From positions 1 through 64,000 of the forward strand of contig CALFLL010000067.1 of assembly GCA_937880845.1 (NCBI GenBank): a stretch of 64,000 nt of DNA, written 5' to 3'. The position numbers were made by a program, and so were the translations under genes. Shown piece by piece: positions 34,140 to 42,167 of the stretch. The stretch comes from an uncultured Drancourtella sp. (GTDB lineage Bacteria > Bacillota > Clostridia > Lachnospirales > Lachnospiraceae). The notes under the pieces were generated by a model that worked only from the letters and a program-made list of their open reading frames with translations, made no database searches and was not told where the DNA came from. The first letter of the stretch is position 1. Each line of letters opens with the position of its first letter.

Positions 34140-35298
34140 TTGTGATCTCCTCAAAAAATCTGCGGATTTCTTCTTCTGTTCCGGATAAAGACCCTTGTAT
34201 CATTTCCGGTTTTCCGCCTCCTCTTCCGCTGAATGTTTCATTCAGTGCTTTTCCGTAACTTCTGACATCCGATGTTCTGCTTCCCAGAACATACTGGTAA
34301 CTGTCTTGTTCTTTTTTCAAAAATACTGCACAGACTTTTGCCCCTCTGTCCAGAATACGATTCATTAGTTCACGGATTCCTGTCCCATCCAGTTCTTCTT
34401 CAAAAAGGCAGACTGCCTTTTCATCGGCAGAAATCCGTTCTGCCTTATATCCGATCAACATTCTTTGAAATCTTAGCAGTTCGTTTTTTAACTTGTCATT
34501 TTCTTCCTTCAGTCTTTCTACCGCTTCCGGAAGTTCCTGTTCTTTTGCAGACAGAAGTCCCGAAATAGCCTTCATATCTTTTTCCCGGTTCTGATGATCC
34601 AAAAGAGCTCTCTGTCCACTGACCATTGTAAGCCGGATTCCGCCTTTGTATTTCATCATACCGATAATCTTAATCTGACCAATCTCACCGGTACTTCCCA
34701 AATGAGGTGCACAACAGGCACAAATATCATATCCCGGAATTTTTACGATCCGTACCTGTCCTTCAATCTCTATTTTACTTCTATATATAAGAGATTTCAG
34801 TTCCTCTTCTGACGGATACAAAACTTCAATCCTTTTATTTTCATAAACTGCCCTGTTTGCCTTTGTTTCAATGTCCTTCATTTCTTCTCCGGAAATGAAA
34901 CCATTGAAATCCATCGTACAAAAGTCATCGTTCAAATGAAAACCCACGTTATCATATCCGTATCTTTCATGGACAAGACCAGACAGAATATGCTCTGCCG
35001 TATGCTGCTGCATTCTTGAAAAGCGAATTTCCCAGTCAATCTTTCCGGATATGGTTTCCCCCTCCTTTAAAGGTTCTTCCGTATAGTGGAAAATCTCTCC
35101 ATCTTTTTCCTGAACATCTTTTACTTTAATACCCGAAAGGGTTCCGACATCTGCATATTGTCCTCCGCCTTCCGGGAAAAATGCAGTCTTGTCAAGTACG
35201 ACTGCATACCCTCTCTTCTTTTCACAAGCCCGGCAGGACAAAACCTTAGCAGTAAATTCCTTTGTGTAGGCATCTTTATAAAATAACTTTTCCGTCAT
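34132..35298 (-). CDS. alanyl-tRNA editing protein (AlaX-L type)
   Basis: A 388-residue free-standing editing protein that removes Ser or Gly from mischarged tRNA-Ala. The domain order is an N-terminal OB-like region (FPEGGGQYADVGTLSG), the editing core with metal motifs QQHTAEHILSG and CCAPHLGSTGEIG, and a C-terminal DHHA1-like domain ending GRGGGKPEMIQGS. The length fits the long AlaX type. It follows argS by 3 bases and overlaps the protease gene by 8. Confidence 0.88.
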   Translation of the reverse strand: MTEKLFYKDAYTKEFTAKVLSCRACEKKRGYAVVLDKTAFFPEGGGQYADVGTLSGIKVKDVQEKDGEIFHYTEEPLKEGETISGKIDWEIRFSRMQQHTAEHILSGLVHERYGYDNVGFHLNDDFCTMDFNGFISGEEMKDIETKANRAVYENKRIEVLYPSEEELKSLIYRSKIEIEGQVRIVKIPGYDICACCAPHLGSTGEIGQIKIIGMMKYKGGIRLTMVSGQRALLDHQNREKDMKAISGLLSAKEQELPEAVERLKEENDKLKNELLRFQRMLIGYKAERISADEKAVCLFEEELDGTGIRELMNRILDRGAKVCAVFLKKEQDSYQYVLGSRTSDVRSYGKALNETFSGRGGGKPEMIQGSLSGTEEEIRRFFEEITNE

Positions 35299-35301
35299 AA
35301 A

Positions 35302-37068
35302 CTACATCCTTTCCGGAGCATCAAATCCAAGAAGTCCGATAGATGTTTCAAGAATATCTTTCACAAGATCCAATAAAGCGATGTACCCTGCCTTTCTATT
35401 TTCGTCTTCTTCCCCGAGAATTCTTGTATCATGATAGAAACGATTAAATATGTTTGCAAGATCATACACATATGCACAAATCTTATGCGGTGCCAGTTCT
35501 TCATAAACCGTATCCATCACCGCATTAAATTTTGCAGCTTCCAACATGAGGGCCTTTTCAGAGTCGCTTGCAGGAGTCTGTACAGTGCAGTTTTTCGGAT
35601 TTCCTCCATTTTCCTTATATTTATTTAAAATAGATTTAATACGTACGATTGTATACAAAATATACGGTCCTGTGTTTCCTTCAAAAGAGGCAAATTTATC
35701 AAGATCAAAAATATAATCTTTGGATGCCTGGTTTGAAAGGTCACCGTATTTCAAGGCCGCAAGACCTACAAGCTTGGCTGTTTCTTTGGATTCTTCCGGT
35801 GAAACCGTGCGGTTTTCCGTAATCTTCTGATACATTTCATCGTTGATTCCCTGGATCAGATCTGCAAGTCTCATGACTCCGCCTTCTCTTGTTTTAAACG
35901 GCTTTCCGTCCTTTCCGTTCATCGTTCCAAAACCGATAAACGTAAGTTTGGTATCTTCCGGAACGATTCCTGTCTTTTTGGCACAGCGGAATACCTGTAC
36001 AAAGTGTAACTCCTGACGCTTGTCTACCACATAAATCACTTCATCAGGCTTATACAGTTCTTCTCTTTCCACCAAAGTAGCAAGATCTGTCGTATCATAA
36101 AGAGCAGCTCCGTCTGATTTTAAGATCATACATGGCGGGATTTCCTTAGTATCTGTTTCTTCTTTTACATCGACAACAAGGGCTCCCTGATCAATATGGG
36201 CAAAGCCTTTTTCTTTCATCATCTCTACCATACCTGGAATGTATGGTTGAGCATCTGCCTCACCTTTCCACAGATCAAAAGTAACATTTAAGTTTCCGTA
36301 ATTTTTCTTTAAATCTGCGACAGAAACATTCATAATATGTTTCCAGAGAGCACGGTATCCTCTCTTTCCGTTCTGCAGTTCAAACGTGGCATTTAATGCT
36401 TCTTCTTTGTATTCTGCATGTTCTTTTGCATATCCGCTGGCATATGGATAAATTTCTTCCAGGTCTGTGATGGTAAACGGTGCTTCTTTAGGATATTCGC
36501 CTTCAAACGCATCGTCAAAATACGGAAGATCCGGCTGTCTTTTCTTTAATTCTGTGATTACAAGTCCCATCTGATAACCCCAGTCACCAAGATGCACATC
36601 CCCGATTACTTCATGACCTTTAAAACGGATGATTCTTTTTAAGCTTTCACCGATTACCGCGGAACGAAGATGTCCTACATGAAGCGGTTTTGCAACATTA
36701 GCACCACCAAAGTCGATTACAACCGTCTTTTTCTCTGAAGCATCTTCTACTCCAAGTCTTTCTGCAACAGCCATTTCTCTTGCATACTCCGCCAAAAATG
36801 TTTCGCTTACCTTCATATTGATAAATCCCGGATTTACTGCTTCCGCCTCTTTTAATACGCTACTTTCCTTTAAAAATGCAACCACATCTGCGGCAATCAT
36901 AATCGGTGCCTTATGATATGTTTTAGCCGCAGCCATGGCTCCGTTGCACTGATATTCACATAAATCCGGACGATTTGATAATGTTACTTTTGCCAAACTG
37001 CTGTCATATCCTGCACGCTCAAATGCATCCTTTACTTCATTTGTCAGAAAATCTACCAGTTTTTTCAT
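35302..37068 (-). CDS. argS: arginyl-tRNA synthetase
   Basis: A 588-residue class I synthetase that charges tRNA-Arg. It has the HIGH-type site PLHVGHLRSAVIGE and the C-terminal DALR anticodon-binding domain (EGNTGPYILYTIVRIKSI and FYHDTRIL). The KMSKS position reads FKTREGG as in many ArgRS proteins. The operon order argS-alaX-CPBP is tight, and AAAGG precedes the ATG. No T-box element is visible in the leader. Confidence 0.95.
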   Translation of the reverse strand: MKKLVDFLTNEVKDAFERAGYDSSLAKVTLSNRPDLCEYQCNGAMAAAKTYHKAPIMIAADVVAFLKESSVLKEAEAVNPGFINMKVSETFLAEYAREMAVAERLGVEDASEKKTVVIDFGGANVAKPLHVGHLRSAVIGESLKRIIRFKGHEVIGDVHLGDWGYQMGLVITELKKRQPDLPYFDDAFEGEYPKEAPFTITDLEEIYPYASGYAKEHAEYKEEALNATFELQNGKRGYRALWKHIMNVSVADLKKNYGNLNVTFDLWKGEADAQPYIPGMVEMMKEKGFAHIDQGALVVDVKEETDTKEIPPCMILKSDGAALYDTTDLATLVEREELYKPDEVIYVVDKRQELHFVQVFRCAKKTGIVPEDTKLTFIGFGTMNGKDGKPFKTREGGVMRLADLIQGINDEMYQKITENRTVSPEESKETAKLVGLAALKYGDLSNQASKDYIFDLDKFASFEGNTGPYILYTIVRIKSILNKYKENGGNPKNCTVQTPASDSEKALMLEAAKFNAVMDTVYEELAPHKICAYVYDLANIFNRFYHDTRILGEEDENRKAGYIALLDLVKDILETSIGLLGFDAPERM

Positions 37069-37172
37069 CCTATTCGTCCTTTCTTATTCTAAAATGTTCT
37101 TATTGTAAATTTGTATACTTTATTTATTCTAACACATGGTATTCACTGCAACAACAATATTTTTCTTTCCTG

Positions 37173-37201
37173 TTGCTTTTTTTCATACACCGTATTAAAA
37201 T
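37173..37201 (+). promoter_or_regulatory. nfo promoter
   Basis: TTGCTT at 37173-37178 and TAAAAT at 37196-37201 with a 17-base spacer, 38 bases before the start codon. Confidence 0.55.
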
Positions 37202-37220
37202 AATAATGATTCTTATTATT
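37202..37220 (+). promoter_or_regulatory. Fur/PerR-like operator at nfo
   Basis: The 19-base stretch AATAATGATTCTTATTATT matches the classic Fur box GATAATGATAATCATTATC at 14 of 19 positions. It lies immediately after the -10 box, where a repressor would block transcription. Confidence 0.5.
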
Positions 37221-37238
37221 TATTGTGAGGTTTAACAT

Positions 37239-38159
37239 ATGACAAAGAAAAAAAATCCCATTCTTGGCTCCCATGTAGGAATGAACGGAAAAGATATGCT
37301 GTTTGGTTCTGCAAAAGAAGCAGTTTCGTATGATGCAGATACGTTTATGTTCTATACCGGTGCCCCGCAGAATACACGAAGGAAAGAAATCAGCCAATTA
37401 AAAATTCCGGAAGCATGGGCTTTTATGAAGGAACACGGAATTTCCGACATCCTGGTACATGCTCCTTATATTATCAATCTGGCCAATTCTGTTAATCCGG
37501 ATACCTTTTCTCTTGCAGTTGAATTCCTTGCTCTGGAACTGGAACGAACCGCCGCATGCAAAAGCCACACCCTTATCCTGCATCCGGGCTCTCATGTAGG
37601 TGCCGGAGAAACTACAGGCATCAGACAGGTGATCAAAGGATTGAATGAAGTATTGACAAAAGATACCACATGTAAGATTGCTTTGGAAACCATGGCCGGG
37701 AAAGGTTCTGAACTTGGAAGAAATTTTGAAGAACTGGCTCGGATTTATGACGGTGTAATCTTGAATGATAAGCTTCGTGTCTGTTTTGATACCTGTCATG
37801 TCCATGACAGTGGTTACGATATTCGTTCAGATTTCGACGGAGTCATCGAAGCATTTGACAAACTCCTTGGAAAAGATCAGATTGCCGTCTTTCATATCAA
37901 TGACAGTAAAAATCCAAAGGGCAGTTTCAAAGACCGCCACGCCAACATCGGATTTGGTGAAATCGGTTTTGAGGCACTCTCCTATATTGTTCATCACCCT
38001 GATTTTATGGAAATACCAAAAATTCTGGAAACACCATATATCCAGTCTCCGGACAACCCAAAGAAAAAATTTCCGCCGTATAAACATGAAATCCAAATGT
38101 TAAAAGAAAAAACATTTTCCCCTGATCTTCCGGATGACATTCTTTCTTATTATCTCTAA
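37239..38159 (+). CDS. nfo: deoxyribonuclease IV (AP endonuclease)
   Basis: A 306-residue zinc endonuclease that cuts abasic sites for base excision repair. The zinc-site motifs are LHPGSHVGAG, IALETMAGKGSELG, FDTCHVHDSGYD, VFHINDSKNPKGSFKDRHANIG and KILETPY. The protein is of normal length and has no neighbours in an operon. The Fur-like box at 37202-37220 suggests induction under iron or peroxide stress. Confidence 0.93.
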   Translation: MTKKKNPILGSHVGMNGKDMLFGSAKEAVSYDADTFMFYTGAPQNTRRKEISQLKIPEAWAFMKEHGISDILVHAPYIINLANSVNPDTFSLAVEFLALELERTAACKSHTLILHPGSHVGAGETTGIRQVIKGLNEVLTKDTTCKIALETMAGKGSELGRNFEELARIYDGVILNDKLRVCFDTCHVHDSGYDIRSDFDGVIEAFDKLLGKDQIAVFHINDSKNPKGSFKDRHANIGFGEIGFEALSYIVHHPDFMEIPKILETPYIQSPDNPKKKFPPYKHEIQMLKEKTFSPDLPDDILSYYL

Positions 38160-38164
38160 AACAG

Positions 38165-38198
38165 AAAAAACGCTCTGCCCGGTAATCGGCAGAGCGTT
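38165..38198 (-). terminator. terminator after tRNA-Arg
   Basis: A perfect 11-base stem (AACGCTCTGCC / GGCAGAGCGTT) at 38169-38179 and 38188-38198, followed on the minus strand by TTTTTT. There is no T run on the plus strand, so it serves the tRNA. Confidence 0.85.
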
Positions 38199-38199
38199 A

Positions 38200-38271
38200 C
38201 ACACCTAGACGGATTCGAACCGTCGCACCCGCCTCCGGAGGGCGGTGCTCTATCCCCTGAGCTATAGGTGT
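38200..38271 (-). tRNA. tRNA-Arg, anticodon CCG
   Basis: All four arms fold by eye on the minus strand: acceptor ACACCTA/TAGGTGT, D arm GCTC/GAGC, anticodon stem CCGCC/GGCGG with loop CTCCGGA, and T arm GACGG/CCGTC with TTCGAAT. The discriminator base is G at 38200 and no CCA is encoded. Confidence 0.93.
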
Positions 38272-38374
38272 ACAGCGTATTTATTTATTAACGCAATGTT
38301 TATGATAACACATCTTATTTGGAATGTAAAGAAAAAGAATTCGACAATTTCTATTGTTTTTTATATTTTTTGCA

Positions 38375-38403
38375 TTGAAATTCTCTCTTTCATTCTGTAT
38401 GAT
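38375..38403 (+). promoter_or_regulatory. xpt promoter
   Basis: TTGAAA at 38375-38380 and TATGAT at 38398-38403 with a 17-base spacer, about 39 bases before the xpt start. No purine riboswitch lies between them. Confidence 0.65.
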
Positions 38404-38441
38404 AGATATACACAAAATATATATTAAGGAAGGAAGAAACC

Positions 38442-39014
38442 ATGCAGCTTCTTAAAGAACGAATTTTAAAAGACGGCGTTGTGAAACCTGGTAATGTATT
38501 AAAAGTGGACAGTTTTTTAAACCATCAAATGGATATCGAATTGATCAATGAAATTGGAAAGGAATTCCGCAGACGTTTTCCTTCCGATAAGATTACAAAA
38601 ATACTGACCATCGAGGCATCCGGTATTGGTATTGCCTGCATCGCAGCACAGTACTTCAATGTTCCTGTTATATTCGCAAAAAAAACACAGAGCATCAATA
38701 TCGATGGTGAGGTATATCATTCCAAAGTGGAGTCTTTTACCCATAAACGTACATACGATGTGATCTTATCCAAGAAATTTTTGCATCCGGAAGATCATGT
38801 ACTGATCATCGATGATTTCCTTGCCAACGGCTGTGCGCTTCTTGGTCTCATCTCACTTGTAAAAGACGCAGGTGCTTCTATCGAAGGTGCAGGCATCGTG
38901 ATTGAAAAAGGATTCCAAAACGGAGGAAAGAAAATCCGTGAGATGGGTATCCATCTGGAATCACTGGCAATCGTAGAGTCCATGACAGATACCTCATTAA
39001 CATTTGCAGAATAG
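38442..39014 (+). CDS. xpt: xanthine phosphoribosyltransferase
   Basis: A 190-residue type I PRTase that makes XMP from xanthine and PRPP. The PRPP loop is HVLIIDDFLANGCALLGL and the base-recognition region holds KILTIEASGIGIA. Length and motifs match Xpt of Firmicutes. It converges with the molybdenum hydroxylase maturation genes, which lie beyond a bidirectional terminator. Confidence 0.92.
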   Translation: MQLLKERILKDGVVKPGNVLKVDSFLNHQMDIELINEIGKEFRRRFPSDKITKILTIEASGIGIACIAAQYFNVPVIFAKKTQSINIDGEVYHSKVESFTHKRTYDVILSKKFLHPEDHVLIIDDFLANGCALLGLISLVKDAGASIEGAGIVIEKGFQNGGKKIREMGIHLESLAIVESMTDTSLTFAE

Positions 39015-39020
39015 GTATTT

Positions 39021-39054
39021 TAAAAAGCTTTGTCCATCCGGACAAAGCTTTTTT
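39021..39054. terminator. bidirectional terminator between xpt and the molybdenum hydroxylase operon
   Basis: A perfect stem AAAAAGCTTTGTCC / GGACAAAGCTTTTT (39022-39035 and 39040-39053) with T runs on both sides. Confidence 0.85.
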
Positions 39055-39068
39055 GGTATTTGTTGTCG

Positions 39069-40118
39069 TTATTTATTGATTCCCATTTCCAGAAGTACGG
39101 TTACGGTCCCACCACAGACCAACCCTTCTTCAGAAGCCTGGCGATTATTAAGGTCTGCTTTTATAATCCGCGTTTCCAGATATTTACTCAACATATCCTG
39201 TGCTGCCTCTGTTACGTCTGCTTCTAGTTTTCCTCCTCCAATCGTTCCAAAAGTTTCTCCTGATTCCGATACGATAAAATGAGTTCCTTCTCTTCTTGGT
39301 GCAGACCCTTTCCTCTCCAGAATGGTGGCAAGCACAAACCGTTCACCAGTTTTTAATTTCCGGCAGGCACATTCAAACACCTCATGCCCTTCTTTCATTC
39401 CGCATCCCGCTTTTTTCCTTTCGGATAAAATTTCCGCAATCACGGAAATGGCAATTTCCTCCGGAGTCTGAGCCCCGATTTTCAAACCAATAGGCGTATG
39501 AAGGTTTTCTGTCCATTCTTTATTGATCCCGGCATGGATCAACTCTTCTTTCATCATGGAAGCTCTTGTGGCACTCCCCATCATTCCTACATAATATGCC
39601 TCTTTTTTTGCGACTTCCGTCAGACATTTTTGATCATAGGCATGTCCTCTTGTCATAATCACATAAGCAGAATTTTTTTCATCATCCAGTGAAGCGATTG
39701 CTTCATCAAATGGCTTACAGATAACTTCATCCGCTCCCGCTTCCCTGGCTTTTTGTGCAAAAAATTCCCGATCTTCCAGTACAATGGTGTAAATTCCCAC
39801 AAACCCGGAAAGTCTGGCAAGGGCATTCCCAACATAACCGGCACCACAGATAATAATCCTGTCTTTTTTTGCTGCCATTTCCAGAAATACCCGCTCACCT
39901 TCATAATTCCATTCTTTAATCCCACTTATCGCCGTTTCTTTTTGCAAGATACAAATCTGTTGCTGCAAAGGTTCCGGAATTTCAGCCAATCCTTCCTTTT
40001 TATTTTCCAAAATCCACTTTTTTTTACTTCCCGTTTCATCGGTGAGCGTTAAAATCCATCCACCGCTACGCTCATATAATTTTTTTACATCATTTAAAAA
40101 TGTTCTGTCCAGCATCAT
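39069..40118 (-). CDS. xdhC: XdhC/CoxI family molybdenum hydroxylase maturation factor
   Basis: A 349-residue protein of the XdhC family, which inserts sulfurated molybdenum cofactor into hydroxylases. It has a central Rossmann segment (RIIICGAGYVGNALARLSGFVG) and, in the C-terminal part, GGTVTVLLE. It is the last gene of the six-gene operon and overlaps the YqeC gene by 29 bases. Two ATG codons (40118, 40115) follow a GGGAG. Confidence 0.85.
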   Translation of the reverse strand: MMLDRTFLNDVKKLYERSGGWILTLTDETGSKKKWILENKKEGLAEIPEPLQQQICILQKETAISGIKEWNYEGERVFLEMAAKKDRIIICGAGYVGNALARLSGFVGIYTIVLEDREFFAQKAREAGADEVICKPFDEAIASLDDEKNSAYVIMTRGHAYDQKCLTEVAKKEAYYVGMMGSATRASMMKEELIHAGINKEWTENLHTPIGLKIGAQTPEEIAISVIAEILSERKKAGCGMKEGHEVFECACRKLKTGERFVLATILERKGSAPRREGTHFIVSESGETFGTIGGGKLEADVTEAAQDMLSKYLETRIIKADLNNRQASEEGLVCGGTVTVLLEMGINK

Positions 40119-40818
40119 CTTGCTCCCATATATAAATCAGCATTTCTTCACATGCCTTATCCCATTTTATGTTATATTCTTTTAAAAATCTTTTTCTTTC
40201 TCCTATTCGGAAACCGGAAAATAAGGCAATTTTTTTTCCGGACACAGTGCGGAAAATCCCTTGCTCACTTTCCCAGATTTTCCACATATCTTGAATTTCT
40301 ATTCTTTCTCCCGTATCTTTTCCCAAAAACCTTGCACAGTCATTTGGGCGATGGGCTACATCACAAATCCGTTTTCCGACCGCTTTTTGATTCAAAATCC
40401 CTATGGTAACTTCCACCCATTTGGGTACAACCGGTTCTCCTTCTTTCGGAACTTTTACCCATTTTCCTCTCGCTCCGTCTGCCTCGATATATAAATGAAC
40501 TCCTGCTTCCATCAATTCTTTTAAAAATTTTTCCGGAACGCTTCCTATTTTCCCGTTTTTTAAAACCGTTCCAAGTGTCGTGACCTTTTTTTCACATTGT
40601 GCTTGTTTTAGAAGTTCTGTCACCTTTTCTGCCTTTAAATCTTCATTCCATTCCAGAAATCCCTGTTCCGGCGTCCACATTTTTGTGGTCGTCACCGCAG
40701 CCGCCATGTATCCTGCTCCTTGTGCCTCTTCGACGCACTCATATACCGCAGTGGTTTTTCCGCCTGCTCCCACAAATGCAACACTTACTGCATCCAAAAT
40801 TCCTAATTCCCACAGCAT
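40090..40818 (-). CDS. yqeC: selenium-dependent hydroxylase accessory protein YqeC
   Basis: A 242-residue protein with a P-loop-like AFVGAGGKTTAVYEC near the start and EADGARGKWVKVP in the middle, matching the YqeC family linked to selenium-dependent molybdenum hydroxylases. The frame extends upstream to 40893, but MLWELGILDAVS at 40818 fits the family and gives a short overlap with the MocA-YqeB gene. The biochemical step is not firmly known. Confidence 0.85.
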   Translation of the reverse strand: MLWELGILDAVSVAFVGAGGKTTAVYECVEEAQGAGYMAAAVTTTKMWTPEQGFLEWNEDLKAEKVTELLKQAQCEKKVTTLGTVLKNGKIGSVPEKFLKELMEAGVHLYIEADGARGKWVKVPKEGEPVVPKWVEVTIGILNQKAVGKRICDVAHRPNDCARFLGKDTGERIEIQDMWKIWESEQGIFRTVSGKKIALFSGFRIGERKRFLKEYNIKWDKACEEMLIYIWEQDDAGQNIFK

Positions 40819-42167
40819 GATGTTTCCCAATCCCTTATGGCTTTTTTCACACTTTCTCCGATTGTCTTTGCCTTGTCCGAAATCAGAAAACACCTTCCGG
40901 CATCATCTGCTCTTGGATCAATATCCATAATTTTCAATCCTTTTTTAATAGGCACATCTTCATGGATTGCTCCCCGTAAAATTCCGGTGATGGACGCAAA
41001 GATATCTGTATTGTCTATTTTTGCTATTACTTCTCCTTTTTTTACCATTTCACCGATTTTTTTACTATATACGATCTGTCCGTCGCAAGGTGCATGGATT
41101 ACTCTTTCTTTTCCATATCCCGCTATCATTCCCGGAATTCCTGTGTCAGGTATTGCACTTCCGATATCATAAATTTGCCCAAGAGAATCTCCCCGCATTG
41201 TTTCAATTACAACATCCACATCGTCTCCCGCCGTAAATCCCGGACCAAGTCCGATAGTAAGAGGTGCCATATCCTTTTTGGTTCCCAGATTCCTTTTTGC
41301 AAGAATAGCATCGACCACAACAAGAGGCATACTCCATGAAAGACAGTTACAGGCTTCATCGACCAGAACCGGAATTTCTCCACGATTCCAAATCTTCTCT
41401 GCTTCTTCCTGACTTTGTACCAGTTTTGCATGAACTCCTTCCACTTCACACTCTCCGTCATACACGGCCTGACAAAAAGCCACCTGTCTTCGGATGCAGG
41501 CCGGTTTTTTTGTTTCCAGCACCAGAACACGATATCCGCTTTTGTGGAGCAGGTATGCGGTTCCGCTTGCCAAATCTCCTCCTCCTCTTATAACAACCGT
41601 TTTCTTTTTATCCATATCCCACACCTCTTCTTTTGCTGCCGGCCACAGAAATACATCTTCCAGATGTTTGTTCAATACACATTTTCCTCCTGTATCCCCT
41701 GTAAGGGCAGACAACTCTTTGAAATACTTTTCTCTAAAAACACAAGGATTTTTAGGGCCTTTGTATGCAATACATCCGATTCCTTTTTCACTTTCGATAA
41801 ACCCGTTGATCATATCTTCTATTGTCCGGGTTTTTAAAAAAGGCTGATCACATACAAAAAAACAGATGGCATCTCCCGTTTCCCATTCCGGTTTTTTTAC
41901 CATTTCCCTGATTGCAAGTCCGAGAGAATAAGAAATTCCTCTTTCAGGATACGGATTTATAATAACGATTTCCGATGTTCCAAACCATCTGCTTCTTTCT
42001 TCAGATGTTACAATCAAAGTATTCCCTTTCCACGTTTGCTGTATCCGGCGAATTTTAAAGAGCAGGTTCGAAAGAAGATTTCTCCCCCCGACCTGCTCTG
42101 GCAGCTTATCTTCCATTCCGTATCTGAGACTTTGTCCCGCTGCAAGTAAAGCCATATGTATTTTCAT
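40803..42167 (-). CDS. MocA-type molybdopterin cytidylyltransferase fused to YqeB
   Basis: A 454-residue fusion. Residues 1-185 are a MocA-like nucleotidyltransferase (LLAAGQSLRYGMEDKL and FFVCDQPFLKTR, with GDTGGKC), which would attach CMP to molybdopterin. Residues about 188-454 are a YqeB-type domain (VVIRGGGDLASGTAYLLHKSGYRVL, then PLTIGLGPGFTAGDDVDVVIE) linked to selenium-dependent hydroxylases. In other genomes these are separate genes. It shares one base with the end of the large subunit gene (TAATG), so all hydroxylase genes are coupled. Confidence 0.85.
   Translation of the reverse strand: MKIHMALLAAGQSLRYGMEDKLPEQVGGRNLLSNLLFKIRRIQQTWKGNTLIVTSEERSRWFGTSEIVIINPYPERGISYSLGLAIREMVKKPEWETGDAICFFVCDQPFLKTRTIEDMINGFIESEKGIGCIAYKGPKNPCVFREKYFKELSALTGDTGGKCVLNKHLEDVFLWPAAKEEVWDMDKKKTVVIRGGGDLASGTAYLLHKSGYRVLVLETKKPACIRRQVAFCQAVYDGECEVEGVHAKLVQSQEEAEKIWNRGEIPVLVDEACNCLSWSMPLVVVDAILAKRNLGTKKDMAPLTIGLGPGFTAGDDVDVVIETMRGDSLGQIYDIGSAIPDTGIPGMIAGYGKERVIHAPCDGQIVYSKKIGEMVKKGEVIAKIDNTDIFASITGILRGAIHEDVPIKKGLKIMDIDPRADDAGRCFLISDKAKTIGESVKKAIRDWETSCCGN

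Noticed and set aside
37069..37238. T-box leader for argS
   Set aside because: No TGGNACCGCG-type motif on the minus strand in the short leader.
38272..38441. Purine riboswitch in the xpt leader
   Set aside because: The leader is A/T-rich, the promoter sits about 40 bases before the ATG, and no paired-loop purine aptamer can fit.
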